DNA of 16,380 nt from Saprospiraceae bacterium (GCA_027009605.1 JALVCY010000089.1:1-16380), one strand, 5' to 3'; positions 1 through 7,611 are shown, numbered from the stretch's first letter. Numbers and translations are program-made. The notes: generated by a model not told the origin, from the sequence alone.

Positions 1-76
1 TCACCCAAATTTTAGCAGTCTGAAGCCAAGAATTTGTAGCGTTTCTTAGTGTAAACTTAGTGTTATCTAAAGTGAA

Positions 77-114
77 CTTAGTGGTAAGGAAAAATGTAAT
101 GCCTAACCACTAAG
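77..114. repeat. Imperfect inverted repeat in the leading gap
   Basis: Bases 77-89 (CTTAGTGGTAAGG) and 102-114 (CCTAACCACTAAG) are reverse complements at 12 of 13 positions around a 12-base loop. The motif ACTTAGTG or its complement CACTAAG recurs several times between 45 and 146. This is seen directly. It looks like a dispersed intergenic repeat; no gene is supported from 1 to 397, and the rest of that stretch is AT-rich with one further repeat (281-329). Confidence 0.5.
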
Positions 115-280
115 GACACGAAGTTGCCACTAAGAATTCACTAAGGTACTGATTGTCAACAAGTTAAACACCGCCTTTTTGTGCAATTTTTTACTCCCGG
201 TCTAAGATATTTATTATTTTTATATTCTAATTTTTTTCTTTCGTTTACCCTGTTGAACAGTTGAACAATTGAACAAAATC

Positions 281-329
281 CCCAAACAGAATAAAATTTG
301 GTGGTTTCGCATCAGAATACTTTTAGGAG
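281..329 (+). repeat. Dispersed direct repeat, copy 1
   Basis: This 49-base segment, starting CCCAAACAGAATAAAATTTG and ending CTTTTAGGAG, matches 16175-16223 in the same orientation with about four mismatches. The upstream 15-mer GTTGAACAATTGAAC (260-274) is also repeated at 16146-16160. The core has short complementary ends (CCAAA and TTTGG). Both copies are intergenic. No coding role is visible. Confidence 0.75.
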
Positions 330-360
330 TAAACTCATTATTCAATCAAAAAACAACCAC

Positions 361-375
361 AGATTTTCAAAATCT
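361..375 (-). terminator. Weak hairpin after truA, possible terminator
   Basis: AGATTTT, one base, then AAAATCT forms a perfect palindrome just beyond the truA stop. Read on the minus strand it is followed within about 10 bases by a run of T. The stem is only A/T-rich, so termination is uncertain. Confidence 0.3.
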
Positions 376-380
376 ACGAC

Positions 381-408
381 TCACTACTCACTACTCACTA
401 CTCACCAC
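381..408. repeat. Heptanucleotide tandem repeat over the truA stop
   Basis: Three perfect copies and one single-mismatch copy of TCACTAC lie end to end (381-387, 388-394, 395-401, 402-408). The truA stop codon (398-400) is inside the array. Read as minus-strand mRNA the array places TGA and TAG in successive frames, so slippage by a unit would still end the protein nearby. Confidence 0.85.
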
Positions 409-1144
409 TCCCTAAATAAACCACATCAGAAAGCGCCAATCCATTCGCCGGAGCGCTCAGGCTTTTCGATAATCGAGTTTGGTGTTCTAGCGCATTTTCG
501 ACGTCCTTGATGGCAATTTTGCCGAGTCCTACATTCAGGCACATCCCAACAATCAAGCGCACCATCCCCCGTAAAAAGCGATTGGCGCTAATGTGATACT
601 CCAGGCTTCTATTTTCCGGAAGGAAGATCCACTCCGAACGGGTCAAATGACAAATAGTCGTTTGGTTATCTGCTCCGGTCTTGCAGAAGGTAAAAAAGTC
701 TTGATAATTAAGGAGTAAACGGGCTGCAGCCTGCATCTTGTCGATATCTAAATCATCAAATTTAGGCAAAATAGTAATCCATTCATTCCGGAAGGGATCC
801 TTCTCCCCTTTAATACGATAGACATAGCTTCGGGACTGGGCGTCAAAACGAGCATGAAAATCATCCGCTACCTCTTGGACAGATCGAATAAAAATATCCT
901 TCGACAATATCCGATTGAGTTTGTAAGCCAAATGAGCAATGGCTTGCCCGGCATCAAAGTGAGCAAAATACCGGGTGGCATGAACGCCGGCATCGGTGCG
1001 ACCACAGCCGACAATCTGAATCGGTTGGTTGTATAGTTTGGATAAGGCCGACTCGATAGCTTCCTGCACGCCGAGCGCATTGGGTTGTTTTTGCCAACCT
1101 GAAAATCTGGTACCGTTATAAGCAAGATGTAGCAGAAAGCGCAT
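398..1144 (-). CDS. truA: tRNA pseudouridine synthase A
   Basis: TruA converts uridines 38-40 of the tRNA anticodon arm to pseudouridine in the cytoplasm. The 248-residue protein has the usual family length. It carries the catalytic motif GCGRTDAGVHA at residues 46-56 with the nucleophile Asp51, the conserved segment ISANRFLRGMVRLIVG near 185-200, and the C-terminal LALSDVVY near 236-243. The start is the ATG whose product begins MRFLLHLAYNG, the typical TruA N-terminus. It begins 9 bases after the clpX stop, so it is probably the last gene of the clp transcript. The last codons run into a 7-bp tandem repeat, so the extreme C-terminus (GSGE) may vary between relatives. Identification is firm. 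Confidence 0.95.
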   Translation of the reverse strand: MRFLLHLAYNGTRFSGWQKQPNALGVQEAIESALSKLYNQPIQIVGCGRTDAGVHATRYFAHFDAGQAIAHLAYKLNRILSKDIFIRSVQEVADDFHARFDAQSRSYVYRIKGEKDPFRNEWITILPKFDDLDIDKMQAAARLLLNYQDFFTFCKTGADNQTTICHLTRSEWIFLPENRSLEYHISANRFLRGMVRLIVGMCLNVGLGKIAIKDVENALEHQTRLSKSLSAPANGLALSDVVYLGSGE

Positions 1145-1153
1145 AGTGAGAGA

Positions 1154-2389
1154 CTAGGCGGCTAATAATTTTTCCAATTTGGATTTTTTCAGTTTTTCTG
1201 CGGTATATTCCTTATCCACCACAAATTTCTTGATGTCCGGTTCAGAAGGTAATTCATACATGGCATCCATCAAAACCGCTTCACAAATGGAACGCAGCCC
1301 GCGTGCCCCCAGCTTGTAATCCAATGCCTTTTGAGCAATCATCATCAAGGCTTCGTCTGTAAAAACCAGCTTGATTCCTTCCAACTCAAACAGCTTTGTA
1401 TATTGTTTCACAATAGAGTTTTTGGGCTCTACTAAGATGGTCTTCAGACTCTCTGCATCCAAAGGATTCAGGTGAGCAATAACCGGCAAACGGCCAATCA
1501 ACTCAGGAATCAACCCAAATTTGCGGATGTCTTCGTGAGTGACATATTGCAATAAATCATCTTCTTTGATTTCTGCGTCCTTGGACGAATTATAGCCGAT
1601 TACTTGCGTATTGATACGGCGTCCGATTATTTTTTCGATGCCATTGAAGGCACCACCGGCAATAAATAAAATATTGCTGGTATCCACTTGGAGCATCTTT
1701 TGTTCCGGATGTTTCCGGCCGCCATAAGGGGGCACATTTACGATAGTTCCTTCTAATAATTTGAGCAAAGCCTGCTGTACGCCTTCACCTGAGACATCTC
1801 TAGTGATGGATGGGTTGTCACTCTTCCTAGCAATTTTATCAATCTCATCAATATAGATAATCCCCCGTTCGGCGGCTTCAATATCAAAATCACAAGCCTG
1901 CAATAAACGACTCAAAATACTCTCTACATCTTCCCCAACATACCCGGCTTCTGTCAAAACAGTAGCATCCACAATTGTATAAGGCACATTCAAAAGGCGA
2001 GATATCGTCTTGGCTATCAATGTTTTACCGGTACCCGTCGGCCCTACAAAAAGGATATTGGACTTCTCCAACTCGACATCCTTTAGGTTTGGATTATTGA
2101 GTCTTTTGTAGTGGTTATAGACGGCTACAGCAATGACCTTTTTGGCTTGGTCTTGGCCGATGATGTACTGATCCAAGAATTGAACGATTTCTTTGGGCTT
2201 TTGAATAGACAAGCCGGCAGATTTTTTACTCAGCTTAGAGGGCGTTTTGAGATTCAGCTCCAAGTTGACAATATCCATGGCGCTCTGTGCACATTGCTCA
2301 CAGATAAAGCCATCCAATCCGGTGACCAAAATTTGGACTTCATGGGCATCTCTACCACAAAAAGAACAATAATCGTTTGATTTACTCAT
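1154..2389 (-). CDS. clpX: ATP-dependent Clp protease unfoldase subunit ClpX
   Basis: ClpX is the hexameric AAA+ unfoldase that recognises substrates, unfolds them and feeds them to ClpP. At 411 residues the length is normal. In order it shows an N-terminal C4 zinc-binding domain (Cys8, Cys11, Cys30, Cys33), the YNHYKR segment near 91-96, Walker A GPTGTGKT at 116-123, the pore loop GYVGE at 149-153, Walker B IIYIDE at 177-182, the GLIPELIGRLPV segment, and a sensor-2 GARGLRS. The ClpP-docking tripeptide appears to be IGY, in NTQVIGYN, where the E. coli protein has IGF. The start is the ATG at 2389; an in-frame TTG two codons upstream is less likely because it adds only two residues before the usual MSKSN-type start. 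It lies downstream of clpP, separated by 56 bases holding a hairpin. Confidence 0.97.
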   Translation of the reverse strand: MSKSNDYCSFCGRDAHEVQILVTGLDGFICEQCAQSAMDIVNLELNLKTPSKLSKKSAGLSIQKPKEIVQFLDQYIIGQDQAKKVIAVAVYNHYKRLNNPNLKDVELEKSNILFVGPTGTGKTLIAKTISRLLNVPYTIVDATVLTEAGYVGEDVESILSRLLQACDFDIEAAERGIIYIDEIDKIARKSDNPSITRDVSGEGVQQALLKLLEGTIVNVPPYGGRKHPEQKMLQVDTSNILFIAGGAFNGIEKIIGRRINTQVIGYNSSKDAEIKEDDLLQYVTHEDIRKFGLIPELIGRLPVIAHLNPLDAESLKTILVEPKNSIVKQYTKLFELEGIKLVFTDEALMMIAQKALDYKLGARGLRSICEAVLMDAMYELPSEPDIKKFVVDKEYTAEKLKKSKLEKLLAA

Positions 2390-2410
2390 GATCAATTTTT
2401 TTTAAGGCGT

Positions 2411-2435
2411 CTAGCTTTCGCCAAACGAAAGCTGG
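2411..2435 (-). other. Hairpin between clpP and clpX
   Basis: AGCTTTCG (2413-2420) and CGAAAGCT (2426-2433) form a perfect 8-bp stem around CCAAA, extendable by a wobble pair and a C-G pair. In the clpP-clpX transcript it falls between the clpP stop and the clpX start. It is not followed by a T-run in the minus-strand sense (the bases after it are A-rich), so it looks more like a processing or stability element than an intrinsic terminator. That role is inference. Confidence 0.55.
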
Positions 2436-2445
2436 GAGCCAAAAA

Positions 2446-3129
2446 TTATGATTTCTTTTCCAAGACTTCATCCACTAGGCCATAAGCCTTCGCTTCTTCC
2501 GCTTTCATCCAGTTGTCCCGGTCACAATCTTTTTCAATTTTCTTGTACGTTTGACCGGTATGTCGGCTCAAAATATCATACAGTTCTTTTTGCATCTGCT
2601 TAATCAAATTATAAGAGATTTCCATATCAGAAACTTGACCATGCATGCCCCCTAAAGGCTGATGAATCATCACCCGGCTATGTGGCAAGGCCGTTCTTTT
2701 ACCTTTAGCACCGGCTGCCAATAATACGGCACCCATACTTGCCGCCAAACCGGTACAAATCGTCCCTACATCCGGAGAAACATATTGCATGGTATCATAA
2801 ATGCCTAAACCATCTATCACAGAACCGCCGGGGCTATTGATATACATCAAGATATCCCGCTTGGCATCTGTGGACTCTAAAAACAACAATTGAGCTTGGA
2901 CAACATTGGCCACATAATCATTGACCGGGACTCCCATAAAAATAATCCGGTCCATCATCATTCTGGAGAAAACGTCCAAACCGACAATATTCATCTTTCT
3001 CTCTTCGATGACATTCGGTGTAAAAGCTTGAATATTAGGAGCCGTTGCTTGGGCATATTTTTCAAGGTGCATGCTGTTCATTCCAAGGTGCTTGGTAGCA
3101 TACTTCAAAAATTCATTTTTATGAAACAT
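2446..3129 (-). CDS. clpP: ATP-dependent Clp protease proteolytic subunit ClpP
   Basis: ClpP is the serine peptidase that forms the double-heptamer degradation chamber and pairs with ClpX. At 227 residues it is slightly longer than E. coli ClpP, with an N-terminus (MFHKNEFLKYATKHLGMNSM) of the Bacteroidota type that may be processed. The catalytic triad is visible: Ser131 in GLAASMGA, His156 in MIHQPLGG, and Asp205 in DCDRDNW, with spacings matching those of the E. coli triad. The oxyanion-region motif INSPGGSV lies near residues 97-104. It sits upstream of clpX on the same strand and downstream of tig, the common bacterial tig-clpP-clpX order. A candidate promoter box lies about 75 bases upstream, so clpP may be transcribed both with tig and on its own. 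Confidence 0.97.
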   Translation of the reverse strand: MFHKNEFLKYATKHLGMNSMHLEKYAQATAPNIQAFTPNVIEERKMNIVGLDVFSRMMMDRIIFMGVPVNDYVANVVQAQLLFLESTDAKRDILMYINSPGGSVIDGLGIYDTMQYVSPDVGTICTGLAASMGAVLLAAGAKGKRTALPHSRVMIHQPLGGMHGQVSDMEISYNLIKQMQKELYDILSRHTGQTYKKIEKDCDRDNWMKAEEAKAYGLVDEVLEKKS

Positions 3130-3202
3130 TAGTTTTATTTTCTGACCTATCGAATCAATAGGGGGTTAAAAAATGTCATTTATCAGGGCTCTAGCCTTCC
3201 GG

Positions 3203-3210
3203 CAAAAATA
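3203..3210 (-). promoter_or_regulatory. Candidate -7 box upstream of clpP
   Basis: The minus strand reads TATTTTTG, a full match to the Bacteroidota primary-sigma -7 consensus TAnnTTTG, in the 200-base gap between tig and clpP. A TTTG lies upstream (3225-3228) but at 14 bases rather than the usual 19-21, so the call rests on the -7 box alone. It would give a leader of roughly 70 bases. The rest of the gap shows nothing else clear. Confidence 0.35.
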
Positions 3211-3332
3211 AAAAGAATTATTGCCAAAGAAGCCTAGTACTTAAATGAAAAAAAACGCCAAATGTTGCATCGTTGTGGGTCAAAAACGTCTAGTTCAAGA
3301 CCTTAAGCATTGTACAATAATCAAATGCTCCA

Positions 3333-4703
3333 TTAAGCTTCAAAGGTTTCTTTTACCTTATCTTCAAAATCCTTATCCGTCAAGAAAACCTCTTGGGTCT
3401 TCAAGGTGGGCTTTATTCTGTCAAATAGGCGGCCTTCCATTAGTGCATAAAAGGTGGATTCAACCTTATTTTTGTCCTGCTTCATGGTATCCCTAGCCAT
3501 ATTCATAATGATCTCGTGGTGTGGATCGATACCATATTGACTCCCGATTGAGTGGGCGATAGCATGCTCAATATCATGCTCGGTAGCTTCCGGGATTTTA
3601 TATTTTGTCAACAATTGCTGTCGAATGGTTGACCAGACCAAATCCTCTTCGATTAAAGGCAGATCTTTATCTAAAGCTTCTTCTTCAATACCTTGATTCG
3701 TTTCCGAAATTATTTTCTTGATATAGTCAGACGGCAAAGCCACGGCGTTCTCTTCCATCAGCTTATCCTTCCAATTTTTCATAAGGATTTGGGCATTATC
3801 ATTCTCATAGCGAGATTCAAAATACTCCACTAAACGCCCGATGGCTTTTTCTTCAGAATCAACTAGCCCCTCCCCAAATAGGCGATCCCAAAATTCTTGA
3901 TTCTTCTCTGCGGGGACTCTCTTTGTTGCGGAAATGATTTCTGCATTAAATTTTTGCGGAAGCTCTCCTTCATACGCTTCATCCAACCCCAATAGCGTCG
4001 AAGACACATACTTTTCGTCCTTCACTGACAAGTCTTCAAAAGGGGCGAAGTCAAAGCTATCTCCCACTTTTGCTTTCGCTAATTTCGTTTTGAGCTTTTC
4101 ATTATCGATTTCGGCGACTTTAAGTGTAGTTTCGTTGGTCACACCCCCTTCTTTGATTGTATCACCGTCCAATTCGGATAATTTTACCTGAAGGCTGGCA
4201 GACTCATCAAAATTAGCTTCCGTGGGCTCATCTGTTCCTAGGCTCAATTGGGCTTGCTCCAATTCTTTCTTGGCCAGTTCGTCTAAATTACTGATTTTAT
4301 AAGATTCAAACTCTACATCCGTAGGCTCTTTGACATCAAAGTTAGGTACAACGGCCACATCAAAGGCAAATTTTAAATCTTCGATATTATTCATCGATAA
4401 CTCCGGAACCGGCACATTGTCAGCAGGAATCGGTGTCCCGATATAGTTCAAATTATCTTCTTTGATTTTGCCAAAAAGCGCCTCTGAAGTCATTTTTTCA
4501 ATAATGTCCGAAAACAACTGATTACCGACCATTTTTTTGACAAAACTCAAGGGTGCTGTTCCCTTACGAAAACCTTTCCATTGAGCGTTTTTACGATATT
4601 CCTTTAGTTTTTTATTTAGCTCTGTCTCCAGTTCTTCTTTTCCGAGTGTGATGGAGATGCGATAGACATTGTCTTCTATGGTTGTTTTCTCTACTTTAGA
4701 CAT
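3333..4703 (-). CDS. tig: Trigger factor (ribosome-associated chaperone)
   Basis: Trigger factor binds at the ribosome exit tunnel and shields nascent chains. The 456-residue protein is close to the usual length. The N-terminal ribosome-binding domain carries the signature GFRKG at residues 44-48. A middle segment stands where the FKBP-type prolyl isomerase domain should be, and a long helical C-terminal region follows (about 260-456). I cannot see FKBP hallmarks such as the D-F-T-G and M-I-P-G-F-E type stretches in the middle domain, so isomerase activity is doubtful; divergence here is, as I recall, common in Bacteroidota. The start is the ATG at 4703, giving MSKVEKTTIED; an ATG 17 codons upstream would add a non-homologous-looking extension. 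It is the first gene of the tig-clpP-clpX-truA block. Confidence 0.93.
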   Translation of the reverse strand: MSKVEKTTIEDNVYRISITLGKEELETELNKKLKEYRKNAQWKGFRKGTAPLSFVKKMVGNQLFSDIIEKMTSEALFGKIKEDNLNYIGTPIPADNVPVPELSMNNIEDLKFAFDVAVVPNFDVKEPTDVEFESYKISNLDELAKKELEQAQLSLGTDEPTEANFDESASLQVKLSELDGDTIKEGGVTNETTLKVAEIDNEKLKTKLAKAKVGDSFDFAPFEDLSVKDEKYVSSTLLGLDEAYEGELPQKFNAEIISATKRVPAEKNQEFWDRLFGEGLVDSEEKAIGRLVEYFESRYENDNAQILMKNWKDKLMEENAVALPSDYIKKIISETNQGIEEEALDKDLPLIEEDLVWSTIRQQLLTKYKIPEATEHDIEHAIAHSIGSQYGIDPHHEIIMNMARDTMKQDKNKVESTFYALMEGRLFDRIKPTLKTQEVFLTDKDFEDKVKETFEA

Positions 4704-4770
4704 GCAAAGATTGGTTTTGATGATGGGCTCAAATGGATGCCCGATGATACTCAAAAAAGGTATTTTCCAT

Positions 4771-4795
4771 AAAAAAAGGGGCTAGAAGCCCCTTC
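4771..4795 (-). terminator. Intrinsic terminator of the tRNA-Leu transcript
   Basis: AAGGGGC (4776-4782) and GCCCCTT (4788-4794) pair around a 5-base loop. On the minus strand the stem is followed by at least five T, and on the plus strand by TCTTTTT, so it could work in both directions. It lies 8 bases beyond the tRNA 3' end and before tig, and so separates the tRNA transcript from tig. Confidence 0.8.
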
Positions 4796-4802
4796 TTTTT
4801 AG

Positions 4803-4887
4803 TGGTGCGGGTAAAGGGAGTCGAACCCCCACGCCTTGCGGCACTAGATCCTAAGTCTAGCGTGTCTACCAATTCCACCATACCCGC
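4803..4887 (-). tRNA. tRNA-Leu (anticodon UAG)
   Basis: The 85-base minus-strand sequence folds as a class II tRNA. The acceptor stem pairs GCGGGTA with TACCCGC, the D-arm region contains GGAATTGGTAGACACG, and the anticodon stem CTAGA/TCTAG encloses loop CTTAGGA, giving anticodon TAG. A variable arm (TGCCGCAAGGCG) and a T-arm with GGTTCGACTCC follow. Discriminator A and the 3' CCA are encoded. It reads CUN leucine codons. It has its own promoter and terminator. Confidence 0.97.
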
Positions 4888-4916
4888 AGATTGCCCTTCA
4901 TTCTTCTAAGGGATTG

Positions 4917-4948
4917 CAAAGATATGACCTTTAAAAGAAATAATGCAA
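4917..4948 (-). promoter_or_regulatory. Promoter of tRNA-Leu
   Basis: On the minus strand TTG (4948-4946) is followed after 21 bases by TATCTTTG (4924-4917), a full match to the Bacteroidota consensus TTTG-N19-21-TAnnTTTG apart from one -33 base. The predicted start would fall about 20 bases before the tRNA 5' end. This is the best promoter match in the window. Confidence 0.65.
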
Positions 4949-5012
4949 TTATTTCTTACCTTTTTTATTTTTTTGCAAAAAAAATTGTCAATACAAAGGC
5001 GTAAACGCTATG

Positions 5013-5066
5013 AACGGTATAGCGGTGTAACGGTATAGCGGTGTAACGGTACAACGGTCTAACGGG
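5013..5066. repeat. Octamer tandem array (ACGGTATA type)
   Basis: About seven 8-base units alternate between ACGGTATA and GCGGTGTA and then drift to ACGGTACA and ACGGTCTA. Allowing for strand and phase this is the CCGTTATA unit found at many other intergenic points in the window. It opens the 654-base gap (4888-5541) that holds no gene, only the tRNA promoter, this array and the modules that follow. Confidence 0.85.
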
Positions 5067-5076
5067 TAGGCGACTA

Positions 5077-5530
5077 ACAACTATATCAATTACAGAATCC
5101 CAAATATCATATAATGAAGTAAAATCCCAAACAAAAACCCAAATCTCTCAACTAGCGAAGCGATTCAACTAGCGAAGCCTGCGAGCGAATCAACTTTTTC
5201 AACTTCTTCAACTAACAGAATATCGAATACAGAACGCCGAATTTCGAATATCGAAGGGCCATCCCAAACAAAAACCCAAATCTCTCAACTAGCGAAGCGA
5301 TTCAACTAGCGAAGCCTGCGAGCGAATCAACTTCTTCAACTAAAAAACTTCCTGAATATCGAATACAGAATGCCGAATATCGAATATCGAAGGGCCATCC
5401 CAAACAAAAACCCAAGTCGTCTCAACCTGCGAAGCTCTCAACCACGAAGTCCGAATCCACGATAGTAATCGGGACGAGTTCTCAACCCAGAGAGCCGTAA
5501 GCGAACGTCTCAACCTTTCTCAACCGGCGC
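5077..5530 (+). repeat. Long inverted repeat, left copy
   Basis: Bases 5077-5116 are a perfect 40-base reverse complement of 15696-15735, and 5445-5479 are a perfect 35-base reverse complement of 15441-15475. Weaker similarity continues around both, with the two anchors in mirrored order. The unit lies between tRNA-Leu and the 3' end of the LOG gene. Its partner lies after topA. No open frame of interest crosses it. Confidence 0.85.
5124..5450 (+). repeat. 137-base tandem module, about 2.4 copies
   Basis: The start ATCCCAAACAAAAACCCAA recurs at 5124, 5261 and 5397, a period of 136-137 bases. Each unit contains AACTAGCGAAGC stretches, TCAACTTCTTCAACTA and a run of ATATCGAATA-type bases. The third copy diverges after about 25 bases. 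GCGAAGC heptamers, which can fold as tiny DNA hairpins, occur twice in each of the first two units and once in the third. Confidence 0.85.
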
Positions 5531-5541
5531 ACCAAAAGCGA

Positions 5542-6252
5542 CTAATCATTCGACAAGTCATAGTTTGGAGAGATAATGTTTTCAGAATCATCCGCATAAA
5601 AGCTATTGATAATCTCTGTGACTTCATCCACACTATCCGTAATATGGAGCAGGTCTAAATCTTCTGGATTGATATTCCCTTCTCCCAGCATGGACGTAGC
5701 CACCCAATCTTTTAAGCCGGACCAATAAGATTTGCCCATCAGAATGACAGGCACTTGACTAATCTTTCTTGTTTGAATTAAAGTAATCACTTCAAAAAGC
5801 TCATCCAAAGTACCAAATCCACCGGGCAACACCACAAAAGCTTGGGCATATTTTACAAACATGACCTTGCGGACAAAAAAGAATCTAAAATCCAAGCTCA
5901 TATTGTTGCCGATATAAGGATTATCGTGCTGTTCAAATGGCAGCGCAATGTTGAGCCCGACGGAAGTTCCGCCTTTCTGAAAAGCGCCTTTGTTACCGGC
6001 TTCCATGATACCGGGGCCACCACCGGTGATGATGCCATAGCCTTCATCGACAAGGCGTCCGGCGACTTCAACTGCCAACTCATAGTACTTGGTGCCGGGT
6101 TTCGTTCTAGCCGACCCAAATACAGAGACACAAGGCTCAATATTATTAAGGATATCAAAGCTATTCACAAACTCGGATATCACCTTAAACATGGTCCACG
6201 AATTCTCTCCTTTTACATTAGGTGACCACTTTTTTATTTTCTTTTTTTCCAT
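5542..6252 (-). CDS. LOG/TIGR00730 family Rossmann-fold protein
   Basis: This 236-residue cytosolic protein belongs to the LOG family (TIGR00730), whose characterised members are cytokinin riboside 5'-monophosphate phosphoribohydrolases that release a base from a nucleoside monophosphate; others are annotated as lysine decarboxylase-like by old error. The hallmark motif PGGFGTLDE is at residues 143-151. The nucleotide-binding ITGGGPGIMEA is at about 75-85, and VSVFGSAR at about 42-49 opens the Rossmann fold. FFVRKVMFVKYA (about 125-136) supplies the usual Arg/Lys. It begins MEKKKIKKWSP and ends in an acidic tail. It stands alone, with repeats downstream and a hairpin upstream. Family assignment is firm; the physiological substrate cannot be told from sequence. 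Confidence 0.88.
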   Translation of the reverse strand: MEKKKIKKWSPNVKGENSWTMFKVISEFVNSFDILNNIEPCVSVFGSARTKPGTKYYELAVEVAGRLVDEGYGIITGGGPGIMEAGNKGAFQKGGTSVGLNIALPFEQHDNPYIGNNMSLDFRFFFVRKVMFVKYAQAFVVLPGGFGTLDELFEVITLIQTRKISQVPVILMGKSYWSGLKDWVATSMLGEGNINPEDLDLLHITDSVDEVTEIINSFYADDSENIISPNYDLSND

Positions 6253-6275
6253 TATTTACTGATTTACACAGGAAA

Positions 6276-6294
6276 GCCCACCAAGATGGTGGGC
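6276..6294. other. GC-rich hairpin between the NtrC-type gene and LOG
   Basis: GCCCACCA (6276-6283), loop AGA, TGGTGGGC (6287-6294) is a perfect 8-bp stem. On the minus strand it follows the NtrC-type gene and is trailed by TTTCC rather than a clear T-run. It may be a terminator for that gene or a dispersed palindrome. The surrounding 183-base gap shows nothing else firm. Confidence 0.5.
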
Positions 6295-6435
6295 CTTACA
6301 CACAAATTAAATTGGTGTATATTTTCCGCAAGGTAATTTATTTTTCACACAAAACCAAGCTGTTATGCAAAAAAACATTTATACACAAACCCAACCGGCT
6401 CAGCGAGATGAATAAAATAGTTTTTTTCGGGGTAG

Positions 6436-7611
6436 CTACCGAGCCGTCACTTGTTTTTGTACATCTTCTTTGGCGATTACATTTCCTCGAGTCATGATAA
6501 TCAGCCTTTCCACAGCATTTCTCAACTGCCGGATATTACCTGACCAATCATGTTTTTGCATCTCCAACATGGCATCCGCACTAACTGTCTTTTTGGGCAG
6601 CCCCTGCGACTGATGGAATCCATTTAAGAAATGCTCGACCAAGGCAGGAATGTCGTCCCGACGGTCATTGAGCGGTGGCACATGAATCAACACGACAGAA
6701 AGTCGATGGTACAAATCTTCTCGAAAATTCCCATTTTTGATTTCTTGTATCAAATCTTTATTGGTGGCGGCCAATACACGCACATCCACCTTTATATCTT
6801 TTTCTCCGCCGACTCGAGTAATTCGATTTTCTTCTAAAGCACGCAACACCTTCGCTTGCGCACTCAAGCTCATATCCCCAATCTCATCCAAAAATATAGT
6901 CCCGTTATGGGCTTGCTCAAACTTTCCTATCCGCTTTTTGACAGCCGAAGTAAAAGAGCCTTTTTCATGACCAAATAGCTCACTTTCAATGAGTTCTGAC
7001 GGTATTGCCGCACAATTTACTTCCACAATCGGATTTTCTTTTCTTGGGCTTTTTTCATGAATCCATCTAGCCACCAATTCCTTACCAGCACCATTCGGGC
7101 CGGTAATCATCACTCTTGTCCGCGGCATAGGTGCTACCAACTCGATGTCTTCTTTAACTCGCTGTATGGCCTTAGACGTGCCGATAATTTCTTGTATCTT
7201 CCCGGAATGGCGGATTTTTTGCCGCAAGGTCTTCGTTTCTGTCACCAAATTAGAACGATTGATGGCATTCTTGATGGTAATCTGCAACTTATTCATGTCC
7301 AAAGGCTTCTCAATAAAATCAAAAGCCCCTTTCTTAACCGCTTCTACCGCATCGCTGATATGACCATGACCGGATATCATAATCACCGAAGTATTGGGGG
7401 CAATCATCCGAATACGATCCAGCGTATCGAAGCCATCCATCTTGGGCATCTTTACGTCCAATAAGACTACATCGTAGGTGCTCTTCTTCAGCTTGGAAGT
7501 ACATTCCAGGCCATCTTCCGCTTCGTCAATTTTATAGTTCTCGTACTCCAAAATTTCACGCAATGAGTTACGGATAGGAGCTTCGTCATCTACAAGTAGA
7601 ATTTTGTGCAT
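6436..7611 (-). CDS. NtrC-type response regulator without DNA-binding domain
   Basis: The protein has a receiver domain (about 1-120) with acidic pair Asp8/Asp9, phosphoacceptor Asp52 in LLDVKMPKMDG, and Lys102 in EKP. A sigma-54-interacting AAA+ domain (about 140-380) follows: Walker A GPNGAGKE at 171-178, the sigma-54 contact loop as GSFTSA at 218-223 (consensus GAFTGA), Walker B GTIFLDEIGDM at 237-247, and AATNKDL near 281-287. It ends at residue 391 shortly after NIRQLRNAVERL, so the Fis-type helix-turn-helix that usually brings NtrC relatives to about 440-480 residues is missing. It should respond to phosphorylation and remodel sigma-54 polymerase, but without specific DNA binding, as described for FlgR of epsilonproteobacteria. 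Short relatives exist in Bacteroidota as far as I recall. No sensor kinase is adjacent. Confidence 0.88.
   Translation of the reverse strand: MHKILLVDDEAPIRNSLREILEYENYKIDEAEDGLECTSKLKKSTYDVVLLDVKMPKMDGFDTLDRIRMIAPNTSVIMISGHGHISDAVEAVKKGAFDFIEKPLDMNKLQITIKNAINRSNLVTETKTLRQKIRHSGKIQEIIGTSKAIQRVKEDIELVAPMPRTRVMITGPNGAGKELVARWIHEKSPRKENPIVEVNCAAIPSELIESELFGHEKGSFTSAVKKRIGKFEQAHNGTIFLDEIGDMSLSAQAKVLRALEENRITRVGGEKDIKVDVRVLAATNKDLIQEIKNGNFREDLYHRLSVVLIHVPPLNDRRDDIPALVEHFLNGFHQSQGLPKKTVSADAMLEMQKHDWSGNIRQLRNAVERLIIMTRGNVIAKEDVQKQVTAR

Noticed and set aside
4704..4754. Longer trigger factor start at 4754
   Set aside because: The extra 17 residues do not look like a trigger factor N-terminus, whereas MSKVEKTTIED from 4703 fits the family.
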